A stretch of 64,000 bases of DNA. Origin: Pseudorhodoferax sp. Leaf265. Lineage in GTDB: Bacteria; Pseudomonadota; Gammaproteobacteria; Burkholderiales; Burkholderiaceae_C. Below, one piece after another: positions 29,950-42,078 of this stretch. Each line of letters begins with the position of its first letter. Within the stretch, counting starts at the first letter, position 1. Position numbers and translations under genes: made by a program. The DNA lies in assembly GCF_001422365.1 (NCBI RefSeq), contig NZ_LMMT01000007.1:62001-126000 (forward strand), given 5' to 3'. A model generated the notes under the pieces. That model was not told where the DNA came from. It saw only the letters and a list, made by a program, of their open reading frames with translations, and did not search any database.

Positions 29950-32900
29950 GTGACCTCGCAACCGATCCAGCTCGAAGGCGGCAACGCCCTGAGCGACTTC
30001 CGCGTCCAGCAACTGCTCCCCCGCCTGCAGGCGGTCCACGACAAGATCACGGGCCTGGCGGCGCGCCACGTGCACCTGGTGCTGGCCGACGCGCCCCTGG
30101 AGCCGGCCGCGGCCGAGCGCCTGGCCGCGCTGCTGGACTATGGCGATCCGTACCAGGGCCCGGTCGACGGCCCGGTGCTGGTGGTCACGCCGCGCCTGGG
30201 CACGGTTTCGCCCTGGGCCTCCAAGGCCACCGACATCGCCCACAACTGCGGCCTGCCCGTGCGCCGCGTGGAGCGCATCACCGAGTACCGGCTGGTGCTC
30301 AAGAGCGGTTTGCTGGGCGGCAAGCCCCAGCTGAGCGCCGAACAGCTGCTGGCCATCGGCGACCTGCTGCACGACCGCATGACCGAGAGCCTGCTGGCCG
30401 ACCGCAAGCAAGCGGAAGGCCTGTTCGCCACATTGGAAGCCGCGCCCATGGCCCGCGTCGACGTGCTGGGCGGCGGCCGCACGGCGCTGGAAACGGCCAA
30501 CCGCGCGTTCGGCCTGGCCCTGGCGGTGGACGAGATCGATTACCTGCTGGACGCCTTCACCAAGCTCGGCCGCAACCCGACCGATGTCGAACTGATGATG
30601 TTCGCCCAGGCCAACAGCGAACACTGCCGCCACAAGATCTTCAACGCCAAGTTCACGGTGGATGGCCAGGACCAGGCGCTGAGCCTGTTCGGCATGATCC
30701 GCAACACGCACCAGCTGGCGCCGCAGCACACGGTGGTCGCGTACTCCGACAACGCCTCGGTCATGGAAGGCGGCACCGTGCAGCGCTTCGTGGCGGGCGA
30801 GCGCGGTGCCTACGCCGGCCAGGCGGCGCTGCACCACGTGCTCATGAAGGTGGAGACGCACAACCACCCGACGGCGATTTCGCCCTTCCCCGGCGCGTCC
30901 ACCGGCGCGGGCGGCGAGATCCGCGACGAGGGCGCGACCGGCCGCGGCTCCAAGCCCAAGGCTGGCCTCACCGGCTTCACGGTCTCCAAGCTCTGGCCTG
31001 ACGCCGCCGATGTGGCCTATGGCAAGCCGGCCCACATCGCGAGCGCATTGCAGATCATGACCGAGGGCCCGCTGGGTGGCGCAGCCTTCAACAACGAATT
31101 CGGCCGGCCCAACCTGCTGGGCTACTTCCGTGAGTACGAGCAGACCGCGGCATCCGATGTGGACAGCCAGCGCCGCGGCTACCACAAGCCCATCATGATC
31201 GCGGGCGGCCTCGGCACCATCGCGGCCGAGCAGACCAAGAAGATCCCGTTCCCGGCCGGCGCGCTGCTGATCCAGCTGGGCGGCCCGGGCATGCGCATCG
31301 GCATGGGTGGCAGCGCCGCCAGCTCCATGGCCACGGGCGCCAATGCGGCCGAGCTGGATTTCGACTCGGTGCAGCGCGGCAACCCCGAGATCGAGCGCCG
31401 GGCCCAGGAAGTCATCAACCGCTGCTGGCAGCAAGGCGCGGACAACCCCATCCTGGCCATCCACGACGTGGGCGCGGGCGGGCTGTCCAACGCCTTCCCG
31501 GAACTGACCAACGACGCGGGCCGCGGCGCGCGCTTCGAGCTGTCTGCCGTGCCGCTCGAAGAGTCGGGCATGGCGCCCAAGGAAATCTGGTGCAACGAAA
31601 GCCAGGAGCGCTATGTGCTGGCCATCGCACCCGAGTCGCTGGACCGCTTCGCGGCCTTCTGCGCGCGCGAGCGCTGCCCGTTCGCCGTGGTTGGCCGGGC
31701 CACGGAAGAACGCCAACTGGTGCTGGCCTCCGACGACAACCCCGTCGACATGCCCATGGAGGTGCTGCTGGGCAAGCCACCCAAGATGCACCGCGAGGTG
31801 CAGACCGTGGCGCGCCAGTTCGCACCGCTGGACCTGAACGGCGTGGATCTGCAAAAGGCCGTGATCGACGTGCTGGCCCACCCGACCGTGGCGTCCAAGC
31901 GCTTCCTGATCACCATCGGCGACCGCACCGTGGGCGGCCTGTCGCACCGCGACCAGATGGTCGGCCCCTGGCAGGTGCCGGTGGCCGATTGCGCCGTGAC
32001 GCTGGCCGACTACGCCGGCTTCGCGGGCGAGGCCATGTCCATGGGCGAGCGCACACCGCTGGCCGTGATCGACGCCCCCGCGTCTGGTCGCATGGCCGTG
32101 GCAGAAGCCATCACCAACCTGCTGGCCGCCCCCATCGAGCTGCCGCGGGTGAAGCTGTCGGCCAACTGGATGGCCGCTTGCGGCCAGCCCGGCGAGGACG
32201 CCGCGCTGTATGCCACCGTCAAAGCCGTGGGCATGGAGCTGTGCCCGGCGCTGGGCATCTCGATCCCGGTCGGCAAGGATTCGCTGTCCATGCGCACGCA
32301 GTGGCAGGACGGCACCGAGAAGAAGCAGGTCAGCGCGCCCGTGAGCCTGATCGTCTCGGCCTTCGCGACGCTGGCCGACGTGCGCGGCACGCTGACGCCG
32401 CAACTCGATGCGACCGAGGCCGACAGCACGCTGGTGCTGGTGGACCTGGGCCGTGGCCAGCACCGCATGGGCGGCAGCATCCTGGCCCAGACGCTGGGGC
32501 AGGTGGGCGACGCCGCACCAGACCTGGACGTGCCGCAAGACCTCGTGAACCTGGTCAACGCCGTCAACGCACTGCGCGCCCAGGGCCGCATCCTGGCCTA
32601 CCACGACCGCAGCGACGGCGGCCTGCTGGCCACGGTGTGTGAGATGGCCTTCGCCGGCCATGTGGGCGTGGCGCTCAACGTGGACCTCTTGGTCACCGAA
32701 GGCGACGGCATCAGCGACAGCCGGGCCGAGTACGGCGATGCCAAGAACTGGGCCACCCAGGTCTCGGCACGCCGCGAGGAACTCACGCTCAAGGCCTTGT
32801 TCAGCGAGGAGCTGGGCGTGGTGCTGCAGGTGCGCACGGCCGAGCGCAACGAGGTCATGCAGGTGCTGCGCGCGCACGGCCTGTCCAAGTGGAGCCACTT

Positions 32901-33933
32901 CATCGGCAAGACGCGCCCTGCGGGCGGTGCCATCGAAGTCGGTGTGGGCGAGGTCCAGGTCTGGCGCGACACCAAGGCGGTGTTCTCGGCCAAGCTAGCC
33001 GACCTGCACCAGGTCTGGGACAGCGTGAGCTGGAAGATCTGCCAGCAGCGCGACAACCCGGCCGGTGCCGATGCCGAGCATGCGGCCGCCGGTGCGACCG
33101 ACGATCCGGGCCTGCAAGTGGCCTTGAACTTCGCGCCGACTACGGCGGTGGCGCCAGCGCTGCTGCAGCGCCGGCCCAAGGTGGCCGTGCTGCGCGAGCA
33201 GGGCGTCAACTCGCACGTCGAGATGGCTTACGCCTTCACCCAGGCCGGCTTCGAAGCCTTCGACGTGCACATGACCGACCTGCAGGCCGGCCGCTTCGAC
33301 CTGGCCGATTTCCAGGGCGTCGTGGCCTGCGGGGGCTTCAGCTACGGCGACACGCTGGGCGCAGGCATCGGCTGGGCGCGCTCCATCACCTTCCACGAGC
33401 GCCTGTCGGCGCAGTTCCAGGCCTTCTTCGGCCGTGGTGACACCTTCGGCCTGGGCGTGTGCAATGGCTGCCAGATGTTCGCCGAGCTGGCCGACATCAT
33501 CCCGGGCGCGCAGGACTGGCCGCGCTTCACGACCAACCGCAGCGAGCGCTTCGAGGCGCGGCTGTCGCAGGTTGAGGTGCTCGAGTCCCCGAGCCTGTTC
33601 TTCAAGGGCATGGCCGGCAGCCGGCTGCCGATCGCGGTGGCGCACGGCGAGGGCTTCGCCAACTTCGCGCGGCGCGGCAACGCGGCCAAGGCGATCGCGG
33701 CGATGCGCTTCACCGACCACCACGGCCAGCCGACCGAGGCCTACCCGTTCAACCCGAACGGCAGCCCGCAAGGCCTGACCGCCGTGACCACGGCCGACGG
33801 CCGCTTCACGGCCATGATGCCGCACCCCGAGCGCGTGTTCCGCAACATTCAGATGAGCTGGACCTCGGGCGACCAGAGCGCCACCAGCCCCTGGATGGAG
33901 CTGTGGCACAACGCGCGGCGCTGGGTGGGTTGA
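29950..33933 (+). CDS. purL: Phosphoribosylformylglycinamidine synthase (large single-chain form)
   Basis: A 1327-residue enzyme for the fourth step of purine synthesis, converting FGAR, glutamine and ATP to FGAM. The N-terminal PurS-like and linker region runs to about residue 215, with [15 protein letters not shown] close behind. Two AIRS-like ATP-binding halves follow ([29 protein letters not shown]; second half with PVGKDSLSM and [11 protein letters not shown]). The C-terminal glutaminase has [16 protein letters not shown], the nucleophile cysteine in [10 protein letters not shown] and MPHPERVFR. The GTG start at 29950 gives the standard length. TAAAAT at 29857-29862 is a possible -10. 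It converges with moaA, 13 bp away. Confidence 0.97.
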   Translation: MTSQPIQLEGGNALSDFRVQQLLPRLQAVHDKITGLAARHVHLVLADAPLEPAAAERLAALLDYGDPYQGPVDGPVLVVTPRLGTVSPWASKATDIAHNCGLPVRRVERITEYRLVLKSGLLGGKPQLSAEQLLAIGDLLHDRMTESLLADRKQAEGLFATLEAAPMARVDVLGGGRTALETANRAFGLALAVDEIDYLLDAFTKLGRNPTDVELMMFAQANSEHCRHKIFNAKFTVDGQDQALSLFGMIRNTHQLAPQHTVVAYSDNASVMEGGTVQRFVAGERGAYAGQAALHHVLMKVETHNHPTAISPFPGASTGAGGEIRDEGATGRGSKPKAGLTGFTVSKLWPDAADVAYGKPAHIASALQIMTEGPLGGAAFNNEFGRPNLLGYFREYEQTAASDVDSQRRGYHKPIMIAGGLGTIAAEQTKKIPFPAGALLIQLGGPGMRIGMGGSAASSMATGANAAELDFDSVQRGNPEIERRAQEVINRCWQQGADNPILAIHDVGAGGLSNAFPELTNDAGRGARFELSAVPLEESGMAPKEIWCNESQERYVLAIAPESLDRFAAFCARERCPFAVVGRATEERQLVLASDDNPVDMPMEVLLGKPPKMHREVQTVARQFAPLDLNGVDLQKAVIDVLAHPTVASKRFLITIGDRTVGGLSHRDQMVGPWQVPVADCAVTLADYAGFAGEAMSMGERTPLAVIDAPASGRMAVAEAITNLLAAPIELPRVKLSANWMAACGQPGEDAALYATVKAVGMELCPALGISIPVGKDSLSMRTQWQDGTEKKQVSAPVSLIVSAFATLADVRGTLTPQLDATEADSTLVLVDLGRGQHRMGGSILAQTLGQVGDAAPDLDVPQDLVNLVNAVNALRAQGRILAYHDRSDGGLLATVCEMAFAGHVGVALNVDLLVTEGDGISDSRAEYGDAKNWATQVSARREELTLKALFSEELGVVLQVRTAERNEVMQVLRAHGLSKWSHFIGKTRPAGGAIEVGVGEVQVWRDTKAVFSAKLADLHQVWDSVSWKICQQRDNPAGADAEHAAAGATDDPGLQVALNFAPTTAVAPALLQRRPKVAVLREQGVNSHVEMAYAFTQAGFEAFDVHMTDLQAGRFDLADFQGVVACGGFSYGDTLGAGIGWARSITFHERLSAQFQAFFGRGDTFGLGVCNGCQMFAELADIIPGAQDWPRFTTNRSERFEARLSQVEVLESPSLFFKGMAGSRLPIAVAHGEGFANFARRGNAAKAIAAMRFTDHHGQPTEAYPFNPNGSPQGLTAVTTADGRFTAMMPHPERVFRNIQMSWTSGDQSATSPWMELWHNARRWVG

Positions 33934-33946
33934 GCGCGGCGGCGGC

Positions 33947-35050
33947 TCAGCCGCCGATGTAGCTCATCTCGATGCGCTTCTCGGTCGGCGCCAGCATGCC
34001 GGCGCCGCGCAGCTGCGAGTAGCGGTCGCTGCGGTTGTGCCAGATGCCGGCGATGGCCTGCGTGATCTGCCCGTCGGACGCGCCACCGCGCAGCAGGCTG
34101 CGCAGGTCGTGGCCGCGGCTCGCGAACAGGCACAGGTAGACCTGGCCTTCGGTCGACAGCCGGGCCCGGTTGCAGTCGTGGCAGAAGGCCTGGGTCACGC
34201 TGCTGATCACGCCGACCTCGCCCGAGCCGTCGGCATAGCTCCAGCGCTCGGCCGTCTCGCCGGGCGCCGTTGGCTCGAGCGCCGCCAGCGGCAGTTCGGC
34301 CGACAGGCGTTGCACCACCTCGGCCGAAGGCATGACCTCGTGCATGCGCCAGCCGTTGGTGGCGCCCACGTCCATGTACTCGATGAAGCGCAGCACCACG
34401 CCCGTGCCGCGGAAATGCCGGGCCATGGGCACGATCTCCTGCTCGTTCGTGCCGCGCTTGACGACCATGTTGACCTTGATCGGCCCGAGCCCGGCCTGCT
34501 GGGCTGCCTCGATGCCGCGCAGCACGTCGGCGACCGGAAAGTCGACATCGTTCATGCGCCTGAAGACGGCGTCGTCCAGCCCGTCCAGGCTCACGGTCAC
34601 GCGGTTCAGGCCAGCAGCCTTCAGGCTGGCGGCCTTGCGCGCGAGCAGGGAGCCATTGGTCGTGAGGGTCAGGTCGAGCGGCTCGCCATCCGGCGTGCGC
34701 AGCGCGGCCAACTGCTCGACCAGCACCTCGATGTTCTTGCGCAGCAGTGGCTCGCCACCGGTCAGCCGGATCTTGCGCACGCCCTGGGCGACGAACAGCC
34801 GCGCCAGCCGAGCGATCTCCTCGAAGCTCAGCAGCGCGCTGTGCGGCAGGTAGGGGTAGTCCTTGCCGAAGACTTTCTTGGGCATGCAGTAGCTGCAGCG
34901 GAAGTTGCAGCGGTCGGTCACGCTGATGCGCAGGTCGCGCAGCGGGCGCTGCAGCTGGTCGTACAGCGTGCCGCCATCCTCGCCCACGGCGTACAGCGGC
35001 ACCGGCAGGGGTGCAGCCTGGGCAACGAGGGGAATGACGCGGTGGACCAT
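33947..35050 (-). CDS. moaA: GTP 3',8-cyclase (molybdenum cofactor biosynthesis)
   Basis: A 367-residue radical-SAM enzyme that starts molybdopterin synthesis from GTP. The radical-SAM cluster is C48-x3-C52-x2-C55 in [20 protein letters not shown] binds SAM. The second [4Fe-4S] site lies in [11 protein letters not shown] plus the later cysteine in VYLCLF. The protein ends with the double glycine required for activity (SYIGG). The ATG at 35050 is chosen as the first start that leaves a complete domain; sequence further upstream is antisense to sodA. No other mo-cofactor gene is adjacent. It diverges from the Fur-controlled group. Confidence 0.95.
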   Translation of the reverse strand: MVHRVIPLVAQAAPLPVPLYAVGEDGGTLYDQLQRPLRDLRISVTDRCNFRCSYCMPKKVFGKDYPYLPHSALLSFEEIARLARLFVAQGVRKIRLTGGEPLLRKNIEVLVEQLAALRTPDGEPLDLTLTTNGSLLARKAASLKAAGLNRVTVSLDGLDDAVFRRMNDVDFPVADVLRGIEAAQQAGLGPIKVNMVVKRGTNEQEIVPMARHFRGTGVVLRFIEYMDVGATNGWRMHEVMPSAEVVQRLSAELPLAALEPTAPGETAERWSYADGSGEVGVISSVTQAFCHDCNRARLSTEGQVYLCLFASRGHDLRSLLRGGASDGQITQAIAGIWHNRSDRYSQLRGAGMLAPTEKRIEMSYIGG

Positions 35051-35092
35051 CGCGGGATTGTGCCGCAGGGCCTGGGGAAATTCGCTGGCGTG

Positions 35093-35121
35093 TGGACAAT
35101 GGTATTGAGAGTTATTATCAT
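35093..35121 (+). promoter_or_regulatory. Promoter overlapped by a Fur box, upstream of orfX-sodA
   Basis: TGGACA (35093-35098) and TATCAT (35116-35121) are exactly 17 bp apart, each one mismatch from the sigma-70 consensus. The 19 bases 35101-35119 (GGTATTGAGAGTTATTATC) match the Fur box GATAATGATAATCATTATC at 14 of 19 positions and cover the spacer and -10. Fur with iron would block transcription, so the genes downstream should be switched on under iron limitation. The start point would be near 35128. Confidence 0.65.
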
Positions 35122-35185
35122 CTGACCGCCCGAATACGCACACGCAAGTCCACGCAAAGGGCGCACCCCAGATGGAGGCATGCGC

Positions 35186-35656
35186 GTGGATCTCGAACCC
35201 CTCACTTCCCGAACGACCGGCGGCGATCTGCTGTCGCCGTGGCAGTCCGTCATGTCGCGCGGCACCGCTGCGGCCCGGCAAGGCCATGTGCTGCTGGCGC
35301 TGGCCAACTTCCAGGAGGCCCTGGGCATTGCGCGCGCGCTGCTGGCCGTGTCGGGCCAGCGCAGCGACGACTGCGTGGCCGCGCTGGTCGTCTCGCACCA
35401 CAACCTGGCCGAAGTGCAGCTTGACGCCGGCGGCGACGACCTGGCCGCCGCCCACCTGGCGCTGGCGCACGAAACCCTGATGCACCTGCTGTGCGACCCG
35501 GCCACCGACGGTGCGCTTCGGCAGGCGGCACTGCGCCACAGCCGCGAGACCCATGCGGCACTGCTGCTGTACCTCGAAGCCCATGGCCCCCATCCCGCGA
35601 TCGCGCGCGCACTGCGCGCTGGCTGCCTGGGCGTGGCGCTCGGCCCCCTGCATTGA
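35186..35656 (+). CDS. Small helical protein upstream of sodA (orfX-like)
   Basis: A 156-residue protein without a recognised domain. It is almost all helical and Ala/Leu/His-rich, with TPR-like spacing ([56 protein letters not shown] split over residues 33-110) and no signal peptide. A GTG start at 35186 is preferred because GGAGG (35174-35178) is seven bases before it; the ATG at 35180 is only one base from that site. It lies between a Fur box and sodA, the place of the uncharacterised orfX in the Fur-regulated fumC-orfX-sodA operon of Pseudomonas aeruginosa. Homology to that protein is not shown here. Confidence 0.75.
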   Translation: MDLEPLTSRTTGGDLLSPWQSVMSRGTAAARQGHVLLALANFQEALGIARALLAVSGQRSDDCVAALVVSHHNLAEVQLDAGGDDLAAAHLALAHETLMHLLCDPATDGALRQAALRHSRETHAALLLYLEAHGPHPAIARALRAGCLGVALGPLH

Positions 35657-35704
35657 GGCAGGGACGGCCCGCCGATTTCCTTCCCAATCCACAGGACAAC
35701 ACCC

Positions 35705-36334
35705 ATGCCCTACACCTTGCCGGCCCTGCCGTACGCCTACACCGCGCTCGAACCCCACATCGATGCGCAGACCATGGAAATCCACCACAGCAAGCACCAC
35801 CAGACCTACATCACGAACCTGAACAACGCGGTGCAGGGTACGGAATGGGCTGATGTGCCGATCGATGCGCTGGTCGCCAATGCCGCCAAGCTGCCCGAGA
35901 ACCTGCAGACCGTGGTGCGCAACAACGGCGGCGGCCATGCCAACCACAGCCTGTTCTGGACCGTGATGTCGCCCCAGGGCGGCGGCGAGCCCACGGGCGA
36001 ACTGGCGCAGGCGATCCAGGCCGACCTGGGCGGCTTCGCGAACTTCAAGGACGCCTTCACGCGCGCTGCGCTGACACGCTTTGGCAGCGGTTGGGCCTGG
36101 CTCAGCGTGGCGCCGGACGGCAAGCTGGTCGTCGAAAGCAGCGCCAACCAGGACAGCCCGCTGATGGCCGGCTGGCTGTCGGGCAACACGCCGATCCTGG
36201 GGCTGGACGTCTGGGAGCATGCCTATTACCTGAAGTACCAGAACCGCCGCCCGGAGTACGTCCAGGCGTTCTTCAATGTGGTGGACTGGACCGAGGTGTC
36301 CGGCCGCTTTGCAGCCGCCCGCCGGCCGCGCTGA
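35705..36334 (+). CDS. sodA: Superoxide dismutase, manganese type
   Basis: A 209-residue cytoplasmic superoxide dismutase. Metal ligands are H27 (IHHSKHH), H81 ([10 protein letters not shown]), D168 and H172 (LDVWEHAYY). The outer-sphere glutamine comes from Q149 in ANQDSPL with G77 opposite, the arrangement of Mn enzymes; Fe-SODs place the glutamine near position 69 instead. So this is the MnSOD, which fits control by Fur: iron starvation swaps Fe-SOD for Mn-SOD. It is 48 bp after orfX and 19 bp before a ZIP metal transporter gene, likely one operon. Confidence 0.95.
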   Translation: MPYTLPALPYAYTALEPHIDAQTMEIHHSKHHQTYITNLNNAVQGTEWADVPIDALVANAAKLPENLQTVVRNNGGGHANHSLFWTVMSPQGGGEPTGELAQAIQADLGGFANFKDAFTRAALTRFGSGWAWLSVAPDGKLVVESSANQDSPLMAGWLSGNTPILGLDVWEHAYYLKYQNRRPEYVQAFFNVVDWTEVSGRFAAARRPR

Positions 36335-36353
36335 TCCCTTGAAAAGAAAGCCG

Positions 36354-37256
36354 ATGCACGACACGCAGTCTTCCGGTCTGATCACCTTCGGCACGCTGCG
36401 TCCGCGCAAGCTGCTAGGCTGGGCCATTCTTCTCGCAGGGCTGGCCTTGCCCTTCGTGCATCTGCTCCAGCGCATCCTGGCCGACCCGGTGCTGACCGCG
36501 GCGCTGCAGGCCGGCTCGGTGGCCGCGCTGGCCACGGCCCTGGGCACGGTGCCTGTGCTGCTGTCACAGCGCCTGTCCGACCGCGCGCAGGACACCTTGT
36601 TCGGCTTCGGTGCGGGCGTCATGCTGGCGGCCTGCGCGTTCTCTCTGATCATTCCGGGCCTGGCCGCCGCGAACGCGGGCGGTGCCGGGCCCTGGCGTTC
36701 GGGCATGACCGTGGGCGCGGCCATCCTGCTCGGCGGCATCGTGCTGCTGGCGCTGGAGCGCTGGCTGCCGCACGAACACTTCATCAAGGGCAAGGAAGGG
36801 CCCGAGGCGCGCACGCTCAAGCGCACCTGGCTGTTCGTGTTCGCGATCGCCCTGCACAACCTGCCCGAGGGGCTGGCGATCGGCGTGGGCTTTGCCGGCA
36901 CCGACCCGATGCGGGCCGGCGCACTGGCCACCGGCATCGCGATCCAGGACGTGCCCGAGGGCCTGGTGGTCGCCGTGGCGCTTCTGGCGGCGGGCTACCG
37001 GCGCAGTGTCGCCGTGGGCCTGGGGATGGCGTCCGGCCTGATCGAGCCGGTGGGTGCCGTCATCGGCGCGGCCGTCATCAGCTACTCGGCAGCGCTGCTG
37101 CCCTGGGGCTTGGGTTTCGCGGCCGGCGCGATGCTGTTCGTGATCAGCCACGAGATCATTCCCGAGTCGCACCGCAAGGGCCACGAGGCCTGGGCCACGG
37201 GCGGGCTCATGCTGGGCTTCGTGCTCATGATGCTGCTCGACACCGCGCTGGGCTGA
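36354..37256 (+). CDS. ZIP-family metal ion transporter
   Basis: A 300-residue membrane protein with about eight helices. The ZIP metal-binding motifs are [13 protein letters not shown] in the fourth and [13 protein letters not shown] in the fifth core helix; [17 protein letters not shown] near the end resembles ZupT and GufA proteins. ZIP proteins bring divalent cations (zinc, manganese, iron) into the cytoplasm. Its place after Mn-SOD suggests manganese supply, an inference. The ATG at 36354 follows a purine-rich stretch (AAAAGAAAG). It converges with the aldehyde dehydrogenase gene, 6 bp away. Confidence 0.88.
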   Translation: MHDTQSSGLITFGTLRPRKLLGWAILLAGLALPFVHLLQRILADPVLTAALQAGSVAALATALGTVPVLLSQRLSDRAQDTLFGFGAGVMLAACAFSLIIPGLAAANAGGAGPWRSGMTVGAAILLGGIVLLALERWLPHEHFIKGKEGPEARTLKRTWLFVFAIALHNLPEGLAIGVGFAGTDPMRAGALATGIAIQDVPEGLVVAVALLAAGYRRSVAVGLGMASGLIEPVGAVIGAAVISYSAALLPWGLGFAAGAMLFVISHEIIPESHRKGHEAWATGGLMLGFVLMMLLDTALG

Positions 37257-37262
37257 GCCGCC

Positions 37263-38696
37263 TCAACCGTGGCGCACGGCCACGGTCTTGAGGACCGTGA
37301 AGCCGTACAGCGCCTCGAAGCCCTTTTCGCGGCCGTGGCCTGAGCTCTTGACGCCACCGAAAGGCAGTTCCACGCCACCGCCGGCACCGTAGTTGTTGAT
37401 GAACACCTGGCCGCTGCGCACGCCGCGTGCCATGCGGAACTGGCGCGCGCCGTCGCGCGTCCAGACGCCGGCCACGAGGCCGAACTGGGTGGCGTTGGCC
37501 AGTTCCAGCGCATGCTCCTCGTCGCGGAAGGCCATGGCGGCCAGCACCGGGCCGAACACCTCTTCCTGCGCCAGCCGGTGCTGCACCGGCACGTCGCGCA
37601 GCAGCGTGGGGGCCTGGTAGTAGCCGGTCTCGGGCGCTTCCTCCACCACACGGCCCTGGGCCACCACCGGGATGTCGGCCGCATGGGCGTCGGACAGGAA
37701 GTCCCAGACACGTTGCTGCTGCGTGGCGCGGATCAGCGGGCCCACGTCCAGGTCCATCGCGGCAGGTCCGACGCGCAAAGCTTCGAACGCCGGGGCGAGG
37801 CGTTCGAGCAAGGGTTCGTAGATGGACTGCTCGACCAGCAGGCGCGAACCGGCGGAGCAGGTCTGGCCCGCGTTCTGCACGATGGCGTTGACGATGGCGG
37901 GGATGGCCTGGTCCAGGTCGGCATCGGCGAACACGATCTGCGGGCTCTTGCCGCCCAGTTCCAGCGTGACCGGGCAATGCCGCTCGGCGGCGGCCTGCTG
38001 GATCAGCGTGCCGACCTTGGGGCTGCCCGTGAAGCTGATGTGGTCGATGCCGGGATGGCGCGCCAGCGCGTCGCCGACCTCGTGGCCGTAGCCCGTCACG
38101 ATGTTGATCGCGCCGGCCGGAAAGCCGGCCTCGGCCGCCAGTTCGGCAACCCGCAGCAGCGACAGGCAGGCATCCTCGGAGGGCTTGACCACGCAGACGT
38201 TGCCGGCGGCGAGCGCACCGCCCACGCAGCGGCCGAAGATCTGCATGGGGTAGTTCCAGGGCACGACGTGGCCGGTCACGCCATGCGGCTCGCGCCAGGT
38301 GAAGACGCTGTAGCCGTTCTGGTAGGGAATGGTCTCGCCGTGCAGCTTGTCGCAGGCACCGGCGTAGAACTCGAAGTAGCGCACCAGCGCGATGGCGTCG
38401 GCGCGGGCCTGCTTGGTCGGCTTGCCGCAGTCGCGCTGCTCCAGCGCGGCGAGTTCCTCGCCATGCTCGGCGATCTTCTCGGCCAGGCGCATGAGCAGCC
38501 GGCTGCGCTCGGCCGCCGACAGCTTGGACCAGACGCCGTCGTAGCACTGGCGCGCAGCGCGCACGGCGGCGTCGATGTCCTGCGCGTTGCTGCGCTGGAT
38601 CTCCTCGAAGGGCTGGCCGTCCGACGGGTCGATGACCGGGATGGTGCGGCCGGACGAGGAGGGGACGAAGGCGTTGGCGATGTAGTTCAGGGGCAT
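37263..38696 (-). CDS. NAD(P)-dependent aldehyde dehydrogenase
   Basis: A 477-residue aldehyde dehydrogenase of the general ALDH family. VVPWNYPMQIF holds the conserved asparagine, VVKPSE binds the cofactor, FTGSPKVGTLI ends the Rossmann part, LELGGKSPQIVF holds the general-base glutamate, and NAGQTCSAGSRL the catalytic cysteine; EEVFGPVLAAM follows. The start is set at 38696 (MPLNYIANAF), because an upstream in-frame ATG adds only a non-homologous GC-rich stretch. The substrate is not evident; betaine-, amino- or hydroxy-aldehydes are all possible. It stands alone between convergent sodA-ZIP and the pyrophosphatase gene. Confidence 0.9.
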   Translation of the reverse strand: MPLNYIANAFVPSSSGRTIPVIDPSDGQPFEEIQRSNAQDIDAAVRAARQCYDGVWSKLSAAERSRLLMRLAEKIAEHGEELAALEQRDCGKPTKQARADAIALVRYFEFYAGACDKLHGETIPYQNGYSVFTWREPHGVTGHVVPWNYPMQIFGRCVGGALAAGNVCVVKPSEDACLSLLRVAELAAEAGFPAGAINIVTGYGHEVGDALARHPGIDHISFTGSPKVGTLIQQAAAERHCPVTLELGGKSPQIVFADADLDQAIPAIVNAIVQNAGQTCSAGSRLLVEQSIYEPLLERLAPAFEALRVGPAAMDLDVGPLIRATQQQRVWDFLSDAHAADIPVVAQGRVVEEAPETGYYQAPTLLRDVPVQHRLAQEEVFGPVLAAMAFRDEEHALELANATQFGLVAGVWTRDGARQFRMARGVRSGQVFINNYGAGGGVELPFGGVKSSGHGREKGFEALYGFTVLKTVAVRHG

Positions 38697-38810
38697 GGCG
38701 TCGGAGGTGTGTGGCGGATGCCGCATCCCGGGAGGGGGCATCGGGGCCCGGCGGCAGCCAGGCGGCTGGGAATCTTACGGCGGACGCATGGCCCGGGCCG
38801 CGCAGGAACG

Positions 38811-38835
38811 AAAAAGCCCGCGCTGCAGGCGGGCT
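38811..38835 (-). terminator. Rho-independent terminator of hppA
   Basis: Read on the minus strand, AGCCCGC and GCGGGCT (plus-strand 38829-38835 and 38815-38821) form a 7 bp stem with a 7-base loop followed by TTTTT (38815-38811). It lies 22 bp after the hppA stop codon. Confidence 0.75.
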
Positions 38836-38857
38836 CGGAGGCAACGCGGGCCGCAGG

Positions 38858-41293
<2,436 letters not shown>

Positions 41294-41400
41294 AGAACGT
41301 CTCTCCTCACGCTTGTTCTCGTTGCTCGATAGGGCACAACGCATGCGGTGCCCCCGCTGCGTTGCTTCCTCGTCGTGCTCAGATCTCGTGCGAATGACGA

Positions 41401-41419
41401 TTGGCCAACTGGGCCAATA
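41401..41419. promoter_or_regulatory. Inverted repeat in the hppA-ppa divergent gap
   Basis: ATTGGCC-N5-GGCCAAT is a perfect repeat with 7 bp arms, running into a TATATAA stretch (41419-41425). It lies midway in the 238 bp gap between two pyrophosphatase genes transcribed apart, so it may be a shared operator. A separate TAAAAT (41478-41483) is a possible -10 for ppa. No binding protein is identified. Confidence 0.35.
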
Positions 41420-41531
41420 TATAAGCAAATCTCGCAAACACTGTTGCATCGCTGCCTCGACCGCAAGCGTGCCCCCTAAAATCCGGGTTTGTCCCAGGCG
41501 TTCCCCATTTCTTAACTGCTCCGAAAGCACC

Positions 41532-42071
41532 ATGTCCCTCGACAAAGTCTCCCCCGGCAAGAACATCCCCGATGCGTTCAACGTGGTCATCGAGATTCCG
41601 ATGAACGCCGATCCGATCAAGTACGAGGTGGACAAGGAGTCGGGCGCAATCTTCGTGGACCGCTTCATGACGACGGCCATGCACTACCCCAGCAACTACG
41701 GCTATGTACCGCAGACGCTCTCCGGCGACGGCGACCCGGTCGACGTGCTGGTCATCACGCCGTACCCGCTGTTCCCCGGCGTGGTCGTGCCCTGCCGCCC
41801 GCTGGGCATCCTGATGATGGAAGACGAAGCCGGCGTGGACGGCAAGGTGCTGGCCGTGCCGACCGACAAGGTGCTGCCGATCTACACCCACTGGAAGACG
41901 GTCCAGGATGTGAACCAGATGCGCCTGAAGGCCATCACGCACTTCTTCGAGCACTACAAGGACCTGGAAGCCGGCAAGTGGGTCAAGGTGCTGGGCTGGG
42001 AAGGCATCGACGCGGCCAAGAAGGAAGTGCTGGACGGCGTCGCCAACTACAAGACCAAGACCGGAGCCTGA
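41532..42071 (+). CDS. ppa: Soluble inorganic pyrophosphatase
   Basis: A 179-residue family I pyrophosphatase that hydrolyses PPi in the cytoplasm. The signature DGDPVDVLV (about 67-75) and the surrounding [14 protein letters not shown], plus [15 protein letters not shown] and [10 protein letters not shown], provide the metal ligands. The ATG at 41532 is chosen over upstream in-frame starts because the family N-terminus begins [10 protein letters not shown]. It diverges from the membrane pyrophosphatase gene, so the two ways to use PPi (heat release or proton pumping) share one control region. The PLP-enzyme gene starts 7 bp after it. Confidence 0.96.
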   Translation: MSLDKVSPGKNIPDAFNVVIEIPMNADPIKYEVDKESGAIFVDRFMTTAMHYPSNYGYVPQTLSGDGDPVDVLVITPYPLFPGVVVPCRPLGILMMEDEAGVDGKVLAVPTDKVLPIYTHWKTVQDVNQMRLKAITHFFEHYKDLEAGKWVKVLGWEGIDAAKKEVLDGVANYKTKTGA

Positions 42072-42078
42072 TCCGTCC

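Noticed and set aside
33940-33956. Hairpin CGGCGGC-TCA-GCCGCCG between purL and moaA as a terminator
   Set aside because: It includes the last codons of moaA (Gly-Gly), has a three-base loop and no T-run, so the symmetry may come from coding sequence.
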